Source: Desulfosalsimonas propionicica
Lineage (GTDB): Bacteria; Desulfobacterota; Desulfobacteria; Desulfobacterales; Desulfosalsimonadaceae
Length of the DNA: 64,000 nt
Assembly (NCBI RefSeq): GCF_013761005.1
Contig: NZ_JACDUS010000007.1
Coordinates: 92,934-156,933, forward strand
Direction: 5' to 3'
The first letter of the stretch is position 1. Every line of letters starts with the position of its first letter. Positions 51,221-61,166 of this stretch are shown here, piece after piece. The position numbers and the translations under genes were made by a program. Under the pieces are notes generated by a model. That model saw only the letters and a list, made by a program, of their open reading frames with translations, made no database searches and had not been told where the DNA came from.

Positions 51221-52278
51221 ATGCAGACGATATTGAGCCATATTATTCAAAAACGGTTTTCACATTTGTATGAAGACGTGGCCACCGATGCCCTTGCGTC
51301 CTAAATTCCAGCAAAGAGGCGCACAGCGCAATGATGAAGGTGCTCCATGCAGCAGCCCCTGATCTTCCCGTCCTCCGGTTTGAAACCCAGAAAGCGGAAG
51401 AAAATATTCGGCCGGACATGTGGGGCTATGACAACGATGGCCCCCGGGTCTTTATTGAAAACAAGTTCTGGGCAGGATTGACAGAGCATCAACCCGTGTC
51501 ATACCTTGAAAAATTGGCAGCATACAACCGGCCATCCATTATTTTATTTGTTGTGCCGGATGCACGCGAGCAAATCCTCTGGCGGGAATTATGCCGCAGG
51601 CTCCAGGAAGCCGGTATAGCTGCAACAGGCAAAAATACGTTATCCGGGCCTATTACGCTTGCAGCCGCAACTGCCACAGGCCCGGTAATGGCCCTTGCAT
51701 CGTGGACCAGGCTGATCTCAGCGCTGGCGCTCAGCGTAGCAGATGATCCGTTTGCAAGAAACGATCTGGCCCAGCTGCAGGCTCTTTGTGAAGCAGCAGA
51801 CATTGATGCATTTGTGCCAATATTGCCCCGGCACGTAACCGACCAGAGGATGCCCGCATTTGTCCTCCAGTTAAACGCCATAGTCCAGGCTTCAGTGGAA
51901 CTGGCCGTTTCGGAAAATATTTTGACCCTAAACGGCCTAAAACCGCAGGCTTCCTGGAACCGGATCGGGCGCTACATAAAGTTTTCCTTTGAAAATGGCC
52001 CCGGTGTGTGGGTAGGGCTTCATTTCGACCTTTGGAAGCAGTACGGGGAAACGTTACTTTGGATGGTGTTTTCGCAAACAGATTGGGGACGGGCATTGCA
52101 GTCAAAGCCTTTACTCGAACCATGGGCCGCCCGGGAGGACAAATTCGTAGCCTTTCAGAACAGCGAACTGGCAATTGCCCTTAATCTTGTTTTTGGCGAA
52201 GATAAAGACCATGTGGTGCGAAGGCTTGCAGGGCTATACAAAGATATTGCAGATGCCCTTTGTCCGCCTGGTGCATAA
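51221..52278 (+). pseudogene. PD-(D/E)XK-type nuclease family gene broken by a frameshift
   Basis: A frame opened by GGGAAAGGG at ATG 51221 (MQTILSHIIQKRFSHLYED...) hits a stop at 51302-51304. The continuation is found in another frame from 51301 (LNSSKEAHSAMMKVLHAA...) and runs to 52278. Joined, the two read as one protein of about 350 residues with RPDMWGYD and FIENKFWAGLTEHQPVSYL, the D...ExK core of the PD-(D/E)XK nuclease fold. A start at the internal ATG 51331 would lose the N-terminal helix but keep the core, so partial function is possible. Confidence 0.65.
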
Positions 52279-52626
52279 TCAACTTCACTTAACCCCGGTA
52301 TTGCTGTTTAATTTTTCCCAGAAACTTGTCGGCAAAAACGGGCCGATGCTGACATCTTCGGCCATGCGGCGGCAATGGGCGCAGTTGATACAAAAAAACC
52401 CCATGCAAAACACTTGAAAAAATAAGTGACCATTCGCATGGATGTTGATATCATTAGTTATTTCAAGAAACCGGCATTCCGGACCAGAATCTGATCAATC
52501 TGTATTTGAGAGATTGTGTGCAGTTCGAGCGAAAGATTTCAATCAAATGGGATTCATAAGAGGCATGAGGCGGAAAAAGGCGATTTTGTGAACAAGAGCC
52601 TGAATTCGGAACAACGGTAATGATCA
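52279..52626. other. Gene-poor stretch with an antitoxin remnant
   Basis: No intact gene. The only coding trace is the CopG/BrnA-like fragment at 52458-52559. Confidence 0.45.
52458..52559 (+). pseudogene. C-terminal remnant of a CopG/BrnA-type antitoxin
   Basis: A 33-codon frame after an in-frame stop reads ETGIPDQNLINLYLRDC followed by VQFERKISIKW. This closely resembles the conserved 'GIPYQTLINLYLRDC' C-terminus of ribbon-helix-helix antitoxins of toxin-antitoxin pairs. The N-terminal half and any toxin gene are absent. Confidence 0.5.
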
Positions 52627-52968
52627 ATGGAATCCTTGAAACAAAAATTAAGAGAGTTTGCAACGGCGCGGGACTGGGAACAGTTTCATTCGCCAAAAAA
52701 TCTTGTCATGGCCCTGAGCGTGGAAGTTGCAGAACTTATGGAGCATTTCCAGTGGATTTCGCAAGACCAAAGCAGAAACCTGGATGCAAAAACCCGTGAA
52801 AAGGTCCGGCAGGAAATCGGGGATGTTATGGTTTATCTCGTCCGGCTGGCCGATCAGCTCGGAATTGACCCGGTAGCGGCTGCACAGGAAAAAGTTTCTG
52901 TCAATGAAGCCCGGTATCCGGCAGAAAAGGTGCGGGGCAGCGCGAAAAAGTACAATGAATATGAATGA
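52627..52968 (+). CDS. MazG-like nucleotide pyrophosphohydrolase
   Basis: A 113-residue all-alpha NTP-PPase with the metal-binding helices intact: ALSVEVAELMEHFQW (ExxE) and EKVRQEIGDVMVYLVRLADQL (ExxD). Such proteins hydrolyse NTPs or dNTPs to monophosphates. The gene directly precedes the start of a DUF2075 gene that is now truncated, a pairing I know from accessory and defence islands. No strong ribosome-binding site is visible. Confidence 0.85.
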   Translation: MESLKQKLREFATARDWEQFHSPKNLVMALSVEVAELMEHFQWISQDQSRNLDAKTREKVRQEIGDVMVYLVRLADQLGIDPVAAAQEKVSVNEARYPAEKVRGSAKKYNEYE

Positions 52969-52995
52969 TGGCAGCCACAAGGCGGAAAACCGGAT

Positions 52996-53285
52996 ATGCT
53001 GATTTATTCTGCGACCAAAAGAGATTTCAGAAAAGATGTTCTATCCAATCGAATCGAGGAAAAAATATTAACCGCCTACCAGGAAAAAACGGGCAATACA
53101 ACTAGCCAGAGCGAGATCCTGTCATGGAGAAATTCCATGCAGTATATGCACAACGTCCTGGATTTCACAAAAATTCAGAATGATACCGGTGTTTCCATTG
53201 AATACTGGCAGAAGACATCCTCGAAAACCCGGCGGCCGGCGTGGAGAGTTTCCGGCGGATTGTGGCCTCGGTTAACGGGCAGTAG
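52996..53285 (+). pseudogene. Truncated DUF2075 (helicase-like) gene
   Basis: The first 75 residues (MLIYSATKRDFRKDVLSNRI ... EILSWRNSMQYMHNVL ... NDTGVSIEYW) match the N-terminus of DUF2075 proteins, which normally continue for several hundred residues with a P-loop helicase domain. Here the similarity stops abruptly. In the next frame the DNA encodes ILENPAAGVESFRRIVASVN and a stop at 53283-53285, which looks like the tail of a gene. I infer a large internal deletion plus frame change. Confidence 0.6.
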
Positions 53286-53504
53286 GGGATTTTCAAGGAT
53301 TCCTGGTCTGTCAGTGCTTACTGTTTGATTCTGCGGTGTAATTTGTGTATGCTTCATTTTGACGGGGTTTTTTTGTGATGTTGAGTTTGTCAATCGTCTA
53401 TTTTTAAGCCCGAAAGTTGAGTTATATGTTTATCAACCGGCTTATTAACCATACTGGCTTGTTCAGCAAGGTCCTTTATAGAGTTTAGAAAAAGGTTTTT
53501 TTAG

Positions 53505-54308
53505 ATGACAACCCTTGAAAAACGTTCAGAAGAAAGGCTTCCACTGGAATCTGCAACGCTGCCCCTTTTGGGCTCCAGGCAGGAAGACTTCCAGCCGTTT
53601 CAATACCTGGTGCAGGATTTGAGCGCAAATGGTGTGCGCATTGCCATCCCCTCCTGGGCACAGCGAAGGGAAAAGCTTTACAGGGGAGATGCAGTAAATC
53701 TTCATTTGCCCTACCAGCTTTACGGGCAGAGCAAAAATCAGGGGATCGTTGCCTGGGAAAACTGGGATCCGCAGATGCAGATTCAGTCCTGTGGAATTTC
53801 CCTGCACAGACATTTTCCGGAAACTTATCCGGTCTATATTTCACTGGAAACCCGGGAAGCGGTCGTCAACCTGTCTGTTGTGCAAAGCGTTGCAAACATC
53901 CTTTGTAAAGTGCTAAAGGATGCTGTTTTGCTAAAAAGGGGCCTGCTTATCTACATGGAGCACCTGGTGGCCTACCTGACCCGGGTAAGCCGGTTTTCCA
54001 AAAAGGAGTACGCAGATTTCCGGGGGCTTATCATTGAAGATATTCAGTCCGGGCTTAAGGATAATCTCAGGTATTTAGAGGCGCTTTATCAAGACGCCTT
54101 GAACGCTGCATCTGAACATGAGATTTTTGATCGGCTTGATATTGATGATATCCGGAAGAAAATGGAGCCTGAACTCTATGTCGATCTTTTCCGGTCAGTA
54201 CTGGATTCAGAAATTATCCAGCGCTACCTGGTCGCCTTGAAAGTTCTGGAGAAAAAGGGATTTAACAATTACAATACTTTGGTAATCCTTTATGTAAACA
54301 GCCTATGA
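53505..54308 (+). CDS. PilZ-domain c-di-GMP-binding protein
   Basis: A 267-residue cytoplasmic protein. The N-terminal PilZ domain (about 5-110) shows the c-di-GMP motif KRSEER (RxxxR type) and the paired DLSANGVRIAIP (D/NxSxxG). The remaining 150 residues are helical and unfamiliar (GLLIYMEHLVAYLTRVSRF; DIRKKMEPELYVDLFRSVL). It converges on the exopolysaccharide operon and overlaps its last gene by six bases, so it may be a receptor controlling that system. Confidence 0.87.
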   Translation: MTTLEKRSEERLPLESATLPLLGSRQEDFQPFQYLVQDLSANGVRIAIPSWAQRREKLYRGDAVNLHLPYQLYGQSKNQGIVAWENWDPQMQIQSCGISLHRHFPETYPVYISLETREAVVNLSVVQSVANILCKVLKDAVLLKRGLLIYMEHLVAYLTRVSRFSKKEYADFRGLIIEDIQSGLKDNLRYLEALYQDALNAASEHEIFDRLDIDDIRKKMEPELYVDLFRSVLDSEIIQRYLVALKVLEKKGFNNYNTLVILYVNSL

Positions 54309-55373
54309 ACCGTTTTTGCCTTCAAACAAGGGCATGGGGGAAAAAAAATGCCTCAGCACCGGCCCGCAGTAGCTGCAGGACGGATCAGTTTGCAGGCGCC
54401 AGTTTGTTTCCTTGTCCGCCTGGAACCAGAACACACCCCGGATATCCCACCGGGCTGCAGTAAAAAAGGCGTCCCTGACCCATCGGTCCCGGTCCCTCCC
54501 ATCCTGTCGGGCCGCAGCGGTTTCAAAAACAAATACCGGTTTTTCGGAATCGATTTGTTTTAATTGCCTGTACATGGATGAAAAGATATCTTCAAACGTA
54601 CGCCAGTTGCTTTGCCACCCATGTTCATCAACCGTCCGGGTTTGTCCCCAGTTATATCCGTCCATTCCCATTACATCTACGTAGCTGCTGCCGGGATAAT
54701 AATTTTTTGCCTGGTTCCAGTCTGCTCCCGGATCTTTTTCCGGGCAGGGCAGGGACTCGGCATTGGGGCAAAATGCAAAAAAAGCGTTTTTTACACCCAG
54801 GTTTTTAAATCGTAAAACCACGTAGCGAAACATTTCCCGGTAGCGCCGGGGACTGTTGGGGCCGTATTCTGACCTTTTTGCTCCCCAGGCGTATTGATCA
54901 ATGTTCATCTCGTGGGCAAAACGGATCATTACGGGATATCCCAGGGTGCGGACTTGCTTTGCAAACCCGTCGATATAGCCGTCGTATTCTCCGTTTACAA
55001 TTTCTTCAGACGGGATCATGCGAGGCTTGCCGTCTTTATGATGCAGGGGTTCCCATGTCAGGCAGGTCATGGCCCCGGCTTTGTGTACGGCCTCAAATGC
55101 CTGTTCCGGAAAGTTGTTGTGCAGGGGGTTTTTGGGCCACTGCAAAAACAAGTTGATCATGCTGACCGGCAAGCCTGTTTCCGCTTCCATTATTTTGATT
55201 TCATCAGCGGATTCCGGCAGTCCGTGCACGGCCAGTCCGAAAAACAAGCTCTGGTTCTGCCCGGAAAATCGATTCTTTTCTTTTCCCGTGCACCCGGGAG
55301 AAAACGGGACAGTTAATAAAATGCCTGCCAAAAGCATGCAAGAATATTTTTTTAAAGATAATGTCGGTTTCAC
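54303..55373 (-). CDS. GH26-like glycoside hydrolase lipoprotein
   Basis: A 356-residue lipoprotein (signal to Cys28, FSPGC) with a GH26-type TIM barrel: the acid/base region MIRFAHEMNIDQYAWG (Glu155) and nucleophile region PVFVFETAAAR (Glu284). GH26 enzymes cleave beta-mannan or beta-1,3-1,4-type chains; EPS operons often carry such a hydrolase to trim the polymer. The GTG at 55373 overlaps the synthase stop (GTGA) and restores the Lys-Lys n-region; the frame is open to 55532, but that lies inside the synthase gene. Last gene of the EPS operon. Confidence 0.85.
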   Translation of the reverse strand: MKPTLSLKKYSCMLLAGILLTVPFSPGCTGKEKNRFSGQNQSLFFGLAVHGLPESADEIKIMEAETGLPVSMINLFLQWPKNPLHNNFPEQAFEAVHKAGAMTCLTWEPLHHKDGKPRMIPSEEIVNGEYDGYIDGFAKQVRTLGYPVMIRFAHEMNIDQYAWGAKRSEYGPNSPRRYREMFRYVVLRFKNLGVKNAFFAFCPNAESLPCPEKDPGADWNQAKNYYPGSSYVDVMGMDGYNWGQTRTVDEHGWQSNWRTFEDIFSSMYRQLKQIDSEKPVFVFETAAARQDGRDRDRWVRDAFFTAARWDIRGVFWFQADKETNWRLQTDPSCSYCGPVLRHFFSPMPLFEGKNGS

Positions 55374-57028
55374 AGCGATTCGGGCTCTTTTTCCAAGGGA
55401 TGGTTGAAATACACAACAAAGACAAGAATTAAAAAATGGTATAGGCACCAAAACGAGTTCACCGACAGCGCCAGCACCAGTTCCCTTTCGAAATAAATGC
55501 GCATGCCCGCCCATATCGCTGCTGTAAAACATAACAAGGCAAGGCCCACCTGCGGCCAGAGCGTATAAAACGGTAATGACAGGCTCTGGCCTTTGGGCGT
55601 GGTCTTGAAGCTGCCCCTGTAGCCTGAAATGGCCAGAAGAGATGCCTTCATATAAACAGGAAAGCAGATTGCCTGGAGCAGCACCCCGTTTACAATTTCA
55701 AAAAATTTATAGCGCCGCTGGCGCAAAGACCAGAGAAACAGGCTGAACGAAAGGAGAATATAGGGAATATAAAACATGAAATACAGCTCTGGTTTGGCAA
55801 AATAGGTTGGAATATTAAATAAAATAAACAAAACCGGAGAGATGACCAGAATCAGCATGACCCATCCGATAAAATAATGCGTACAGGATAACATATATTC
55901 CCACCATTTATATAAATTCAGCCGCCCTGGATTTTTTACAAAGGCCTTTACGATCTCGCGAAAAAGCCCCACTGTTCCAAGAGACCAGCGGAACTGCTGC
56001 TTGAAATACGCCCCAAGGTCTTCCGGGCCGTCTCCGAAAGCGCTGACTTTGTTCAAATAAGCCGAACTCCATCCTTTCAGGTGAAACTTCAGTGATGTGG
56101 CAAAATCCTCGGTTACGGAAGCCTCGTCAAAACCGCCCACGTCCTTTAGGGCTTTTCTTCTGAAAACAACATTGGTTCCGCAGCAGAACATGGCATCCTG
56201 CATGCTCTTGCCTTCGCATATGTATTCATAAAAGACGGCCTGCTGGAGCCCCGAGGCCCTGGCCACACGGTTGCCTTCGAAATTGGTGTAATACTGGGGC
56301 GTCTGGATAAACGCCACGTCAGCATTGGCTTCCATCCTGGCAATCAGCGGTTCAACAAAATCCGGAAAAGGGTTCTGATCTGCGTCAAACACGATGATGT
56401 ATTTCTCGCTTCCCGGCTTTGTGTTTTCCCAGTGGGCACATGCCTGGTACGAAAAACCTGCCGGTGGACTGCCGTCCAGAAAATTCATAAAATCATTGAT
56501 CATTCCGGCTTTGGCCCCCCGCCATTTGCGCCGGAACAGATCAACGCCGATGCGCTGGCACATGTCGTCTACCTGTTTCCGGTAGAAATCCGCGTTTTCT
56601 GCTGACGTCCAATCCCCGGTGTCATATCGGGTGTCGTCCAGAAAATAAATTCTCTTGTTGGGATAGGTCAGGTTATAGAAACTGACCAGGGTATCCTCCA
56701 CGATTTCGATAGGCTCCCGAAACGAAGAGACAATAATCGCCACCGGCGGATATTCGTATAGTTCCATGGACTTGAGTTCTTGCGGGGCATCATTTTTCTC
56801 ATCCGAATTGATAACGCGAAACAGGTTCAGAAAATAGCCGAACCCGTGTGTGAGTACAAAAAACTGGGCAGCAAGAAGCAGGAAGCCGAAAAATTTTTCA
56901 TACCAGGCATAATCGGCCACAATAAAAATAAATATCCTGACCGTAAGGTAAAGGACAATGATAAGCAGCGTAAACGAGATAAGTGAAAGAATCAGGTTGT
57001 TTATAATTTTTTTTTGTATCTTCATCAT
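55370..57028 (-). CDS. Processive family-2 glycosyltransferase (cellulose-synthase-like EPS synthase)
   Basis: A 552-residue membrane synthase: two N-terminal helices, a cytoplasmic GT-A domain (about 95-345) and five C-terminal helices. Catalytic motifs are all present: DD at 131-132, DAD at 215-217, TED at 306-308 and QQFRW at 344-348. There is no C-terminal PilZ domain, unlike BcsA; a separate PilZ protein is encoded at 53505. The sugar is not predictable (glucan or mannan-like are possible given the GH26 neighbour). Confidence 0.92.
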   Translation of the reverse strand: MMKIQKKIINNLILSLISFTLLIIVLYLTVRIFIFIVADYAWYEKFFGFLLLAAQFFVLTHGFGYFLNLFRVINSDEKNDAPQELKSMELYEYPPVAIIVSSFREPIEIVEDTLVSFYNLTYPNKRIYFLDDTRYDTGDWTSAENADFYRKQVDDMCQRIGVDLFRRKWRGAKAGMINDFMNFLDGSPPAGFSYQACAHWENTKPGSEKYIIVFDADQNPFPDFVEPLIARMEANADVAFIQTPQYYTNFEGNRVARASGLQQAVFYEYICEGKSMQDAMFCCGTNVVFRRKALKDVGGFDEASVTEDFATSLKFHLKGWSSAYLNKVSAFGDGPEDLGAYFKQQFRWSLGTVGLFREIVKAFVKNPGRLNLYKWWEYMLSCTHYFIGWVMLILVISPVLFILFNIPTYFAKPELYFMFYIPYILLSFSLFLWSLRQRRYKFFEIVNGVLLQAICFPVYMKASLLAISGYRGSFKTTPKGQSLSLPFYTLWPQVGLALLCFTAAIWAGMRIYFERELVLALSVNSFWCLYHFLILVFVVYFNHPLEKEPESL

Positions 57029-57070
57029 GAAGCCTATTTACTTTTCAGTCAAAGAGTTGTGCCTTTTGTT

Positions 57071-60034
57071 CTAAAACCTTACAAACATGTCTATCGACAA
57101 TGCGGCCGCATCCCACTGTTTTGAACGGTGCCACATGGCCGAAGCGCTGACGCCGACTCGGTCGCTTATTTCTTTTTTCCACAGCGCCTCGATCTCAAAG
57201 GAGTGATTCTGATCGGTTTCCGTGCCTATGGTAATCCGCAGGTCGTAAAAATGCTCTCGTGCACCGCAGAAAAAATTCTCTGCCAGGTCATGGCGAAACA
57301 CAAGCGTTGCGGCGGTCTTCCAGTAATCCTGCGGGGTCCAGTAGGGATGCCTGAAATCATCGGGTGTTAAACACCGGCCACCCGGGGCCGTACACCCCTG
57401 ATGCAAATCGTCTGTATCCCGGTATTCAACGGAGAGTATACCTTTTACCTCCCGGGGATGATCGGTAAAAGAATAGCCTGCGGCAGCATCATATATGTAT
57501 CCGTGATTGCCGTCACTGTAGCTTTTGTAGGCTGTTCCTGCCCCTATTTCAAACCTCCGGGACAGATTTGCATCAAGTCTTGCCTTCAGGCTTTCGTAAT
57601 AAATACCCTGTGCCAGCGCCACAGGGTTGACAAGTTCTTCTGCTTTTTCATAACCGATTTCAAAACGGGCATAATTGTCCAGGTTGATCGCTGCTGTCAA
57701 ATACCCCAGTGTTATATCATCAAGATCCACCCGGAAAGCTTCACGGGCTGCATTATCGCCGGTAAGCTTTGAAAAATTTGTCATTTGCAGGTTTTCATCG
57801 TAGGCCTTGCGGGTTATTCCGCCGTAAAAAGAAAGATAGGGCCCGGTGACCAGCTCACCCCGGAGGCCAAGTCCAGAGGCTTCCACTGTATCAGCGTATT
57901 TCAGTGGAGATTCCATATACCGGTGTGCAACCACCTGCAGTTTGTGCCTGCAGTTAACCGGGAGCTTTATTCCGAGATCGGCCCTGTGCCTTTCCATCTG
58001 AGCAAGATCTCCCCGGCCTTTTTCCCTCCAGAATCTGTATGCCCCAAATATCTGCGGGCGTGACCGTGTTTTTTGTCTTTCAAGGGCGACAGCGGCCTGA
58101 CCGTGCAGGGGATCAATTTTGAGCAGTTCTTCATAAAACTGCTTTTCCTGGTCACAAAGACCAAGGGCGCAGTGAACCTGGGCCAGTTCAAACAGCGCTT
58201 CCTGGTTGCCGGCATCAATCTCCACCAGCTCCCGCAGCCGTCTTTGGGCCGGGGCAAAACGTCTGTTGTAGACAAGGTGTTTGGACTGGTGCTCCAGGGA
58301 TGCTTTTTTCTGTATCTGATACAGATAATCCAGTTCGGCCCGGGTATTTTCAATGGTTTGCCGATGGCGTTGCCGTAGCTGGAAGCCCTGCTTTTCATAC
58401 CAGTGAAAAAAGGTTTCATACCCGTTATAGGCAGATCCGCTGTCAGCTTTCTGATCCAGCTTTTCCAATGCGCTTTCCAGAAGTCCGTCATTGGCCGGCT
58501 CTGCTTTGCCGCGCAGGCGTTTCAGTAAAACTGTGTCCACGGGAGGGGTGTATATGCGTTGATAATAACCGCGTCCCGCATCGGCCATTTTCCCCCAGTA
58601 TGCGGTGCGGGCAGCTTCTTTTAAGACAACGAAGTTGTCCGGGTTCTTTTGAAACAATGCTTCATAGGCATCAACAGCATCCCCGTATCTGGCAGACCAG
58701 GAAAGAACCCTGGCCCGGGTCAGGGCAAGCTTGTAACTTTCAGGATAGTCTGCGCGCAGGCGGTCCAAAACAGAAGTGCTTTTATCATAAAGCCCCATGG
58801 CTGCACTTGTTTCCGCAAGGCCCACGGCGCAGGGGAAATGATCCGGGTAACTTGCAAAAGCGGCTTTATAACAGGATAGTGCGAGTTCACGGTGTCCAAG
58901 TTTCGCCAGAACATCGCCCAGATCACAGAGCCGATCCGGACCCGGTTTTTCCTGAATCAACCCCTGGATATAATCCGGCAGGGAATCTCCGGCTGCCTGC
59001 AGCAGAAGGATCTTTGGCAATGATGCCTGCGGATTGATGGCCAGGGCCTGCTCCCAGCACTGCCTGGCCTCCCGGGGTTTTCCCCGTTTTGATTTAACCT
59101 GTCCCAGGCCTGTGAGTGCTTCGGCTTTTTTTCTGCCCACGGCAGCGGCTTTTGTATACAGCGCTTCTGCATCCTCGGGCCGGTTGGCCAGTTGATAGCT
59201 ACGGGCGCCCGGCATGAGGATGACATCTTTGAAGCCGTGCTTTTCTATAAAGGCATCCGCAGATGATGTCGCTTTTGCGTAGTCGCCTTCCTGCAATGCG
59301 ATGTTTACCTTTTCAGCATGGGCTTCATAATAATGCACCGATGGCCGGCTATTTTTCTTTTTGGTTATAATCAGCAGATGCTTTCTGGCTTCATCATATC
59401 GCTGCTGGGTGCTCAAATTTCTTGCCAGCTTCAGGTTCAGGCTTTCACTTGCCGGATCTTTTGCCAGCTGCTGCCGAATAATTTCTTCTGCTGTATAAAA
59501 ATCTCCCCATAAAATGGTCAGGTCCGCAAATGCCATCAGGGTCTGTGCTTTTTCATCACCATCGAGTTTGGCAAGGACTTTTTGGCAGATATCCCGGCTT
59601 TTGCTGTATTGTCCGAAAGAAGCGTATAATTTTGCCAGCGCCTGGAAGGCCTTGGGGTCAGAATCAGCAGATACGGGAAAATCGTCGGCAAGATCAATCG
59701 CCCTGCTTCGGTTTCCCTGCAAAAACGCCAGTCTGATGCGCAAAAGCTTTACCCGGCGGCTATCCGGTTGGCTGTCGGCCAGCTTGTCGATGACCGCATC
59801 CGCCCTGGCCAGGTTGTCCGGAGTTTTGCTTTGCAAAAGCAGCCCGGCGAGCATCAAACGGGCTTTAAAATCGCTTATTGCTTCGCTTTGCGGCACGATG
59901 GCGGACCGGCTGTTTTCCGGGGACGGCCGATAAAACGGCTTGTCTTTTCCGGCAGCTGCAATTGCCGGCGAAATTAGCCATAACAGGCAGAAGAAAACGT
60001 TGAGAATCCTTTTTATGTGTATCCCCGGGCCCAT
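57071..60034 (-). CDS. TPR-rich outer-membrane EPS export protein (BcsC/PgaA-like)
   Basis: A 987-residue protein with a signal peptide, about 650 residues of tetratricopeptide repeats (for example KAEALTGLGQVKSKRGKPREARQCWEQAL), and a C-terminal beta-barrel of about 300 residues ending in FVRF, a usual outer-membrane insertion signal. This is the architecture of BcsC and PgaA, which guide polysaccharide across the periplasm and outer membrane. It lies between the TPR genes and the synthase. Confidence 0.85.
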   Translation of the reverse strand: MGPGIHIKRILNVFFCLLWLISPAIAAAGKDKPFYRPSPENSRSAIVPQSEAISDFKARLMLAGLLLQSKTPDNLARADAVIDKLADSQPDSRRVKLLRIRLAFLQGNRSRAIDLADDFPVSADSDPKAFQALAKLYASFGQYSKSRDICQKVLAKLDGDEKAQTLMAFADLTILWGDFYTAEEIIRQQLAKDPASESLNLKLARNLSTQQRYDEARKHLLIITKKKNSRPSVHYYEAHAEKVNIALQEGDYAKATSSADAFIEKHGFKDVILMPGARSYQLANRPEDAEALYTKAAAVGRKKAEALTGLGQVKSKRGKPREARQCWEQALAINPQASLPKILLLQAAGDSLPDYIQGLIQEKPGPDRLCDLGDVLAKLGHRELALSCYKAAFASYPDHFPCAVGLAETSAAMGLYDKSTSVLDRLRADYPESYKLALTRARVLSWSARYGDAVDAYEALFQKNPDNFVVLKEAARTAYWGKMADAGRGYYQRIYTPPVDTVLLKRLRGKAEPANDGLLESALEKLDQKADSGSAYNGYETFFHWYEKQGFQLRQRHRQTIENTRAELDYLYQIQKKASLEHQSKHLVYNRRFAPAQRRLRELVEIDAGNQEALFELAQVHCALGLCDQEKQFYEELLKIDPLHGQAAVALERQKTRSRPQIFGAYRFWREKGRGDLAQMERHRADLGIKLPVNCRHKLQVVAHRYMESPLKYADTVEASGLGLRGELVTGPYLSFYGGITRKAYDENLQMTNFSKLTGDNAAREAFRVDLDDITLGYLTAAINLDNYARFEIGYEKAEELVNPVALAQGIYYESLKARLDANLSRRFEIGAGTAYKSYSDGNHGYIYDAAAGYSFTDHPREVKGILSVEYRDTDDLHQGCTAPGGRCLTPDDFRHPYWTPQDYWKTAATLVFRHDLAENFFCGAREHFYDLRITIGTETDQNHSFEIEALWKKEISDRVGVSASAMWHRSKQWDAAALSIDMFVRF

Positions 60035-60039
60035 ATCAG

Positions 60040-60672
60040 TTAATCCGCAAGTGTTTTTTCCAGTTCTGTGATGGCCTGGTCAAATTGCTCCGACCAGATC
60101 AGCACCTGCGCGTACTTTCTTCTTACCTGGATATCATCGGGCCTTTCTTTTAAGATGGTTCTGAACTCCTTTGCCGAAGCCTCGTAATCGCCCGTCCAGC
60201 TAAGCACCTGAGCCAGCTTCAGGCGGACTCCATGGTCGGAAGGCTCGGATGAAAGGTGGTCGGTATAAATCTCTATGGCCGGTTCATACTCCTTGCGGGC
60301 AACATAAATATCGGCCATTTCCAGTTTTGCCGCAGCCGACAATTGCTTTTCGGGCACTGAGGAAAAAACCTTTTCGGCCTCGTCCAGGTCCCCTTTCCAG
60401 TAAAGCACCCGAGCCAGTTCAAGGCGGGCTTCGGCCAGGTCAGGTTTTTGATTGAGAAGTTTTTTGTATTGCTGCACAGACTCTTCGTAGCGCTCTGTGT
60501 AGCTCAGCAGCCGGGCCAGTTCAAGGCGCGCCTCCCAGTCCGGTATATCTTCGAGAAACAGGTTCTGGCTGTCTTCAAACGAGGATTCAGAGCAAAAGGC
60601 TGAACCGGGGATTATCCCCACGAGCACAGCGCATGAAATCATAATAAAAATTGTTGGTTTTATCGTTTTCAT
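60040..60672 (-). CDS. Exported TPR protein of the EPS operon
   Basis: A 210-residue protein with a signal peptide (GIIPGSAFCS) and about four TPR units (WEARLELARLLSYTERYEESVQQYKKLL and repeats). Probably a periplasmic scaffold linking synthase and outer-membrane exporter. It overlaps the upstream TPR gene by four bases and precedes the large TPR-barrel gene by five. Confidence 0.82.
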   Translation of the reverse strand: MKTIKPTIFIMISCAVLVGIIPGSAFCSESSFEDSQNLFLEDIPDWEARLELARLLSYTERYEESVQQYKKLLNQKPDLAEARLELARVLYWKGDLDEAEKVFSSVPEKQLSAAAKLEMADIYVARKEYEPAIEIYTDHLSSEPSDHGVRLKLAQVLSWTGDYEASAKEFRTILKERPDDIQVRRKYAQVLIWSEQFDQAITELEKTLAD

Positions 60673-61166
60673 GATTTTTCTCCAAGAATCCGGTAATAAA
60701 TATCAATGGCCTCCTGAAAACGCCCGCGCCTGGATAAAATCCTGGCCTGCCACACCAGGGCAATATCCCAGTCTGGTTTTTGGTCCAGAACCCTTTCTAT
60801 GATTGCAAGGGCATGATCCGGATTGTTGTTTAGTAAATGCACCTGGGCCAGTTTCATCTGAAGGGACAGATTGTCCGGGCTTTTTTGTTTTATTTGCAAA
60901 AAAGCATCCAGGGCCTTGTCAAATTTTTCCAGGGCGAGATACGTATCTCCGAGACGATGCCAGGCAGCCGGGTCATCTATTCCCTTTTCCAGGGCCATGC
61001 GATAGAGTTTGGCGGCTTTTTGGTAATCATTTGCCATAAATGCCTGCCGTGCATGGTGAGACAGCACTTCATCCTGGTGGATGCGCGTATATGCCCAGGG
61101 AACCGCGGCCAGCAGAAAGCACAACATCCCGGCGAATAAAAGGTATTGTCTGGATTTGGCACTCAT
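60669..61166 (-). CDS. Membrane-anchored TPR protein of the EPS operon
   Basis: A 165-residue protein with one N-terminal membrane helix (YLLFAGMLCFLLAAVPWAY) and three TPR units facing the periplasm (AFMANDYQKAAKLYRMALEKG and following). The gene overlaps both neighbours by four bases (ATGA), so translation is coupled to the HATPase gene upstream. Confidence 0.82.
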   Translation of the reverse strand: MSAKSRQYLLFAGMLCFLLAAVPWAYTRIHQDEVLSHHARQAFMANDYQKAAKLYRMALEKGIDDPAAWHRLGDTYLALEKFDKALDAFLQIKQKSPDNLSLQMKLAQVHLLNNNPDHALAIIERVLDQKPDWDIALVWQARILSRRGRFQEAIDIYYRILGEKS

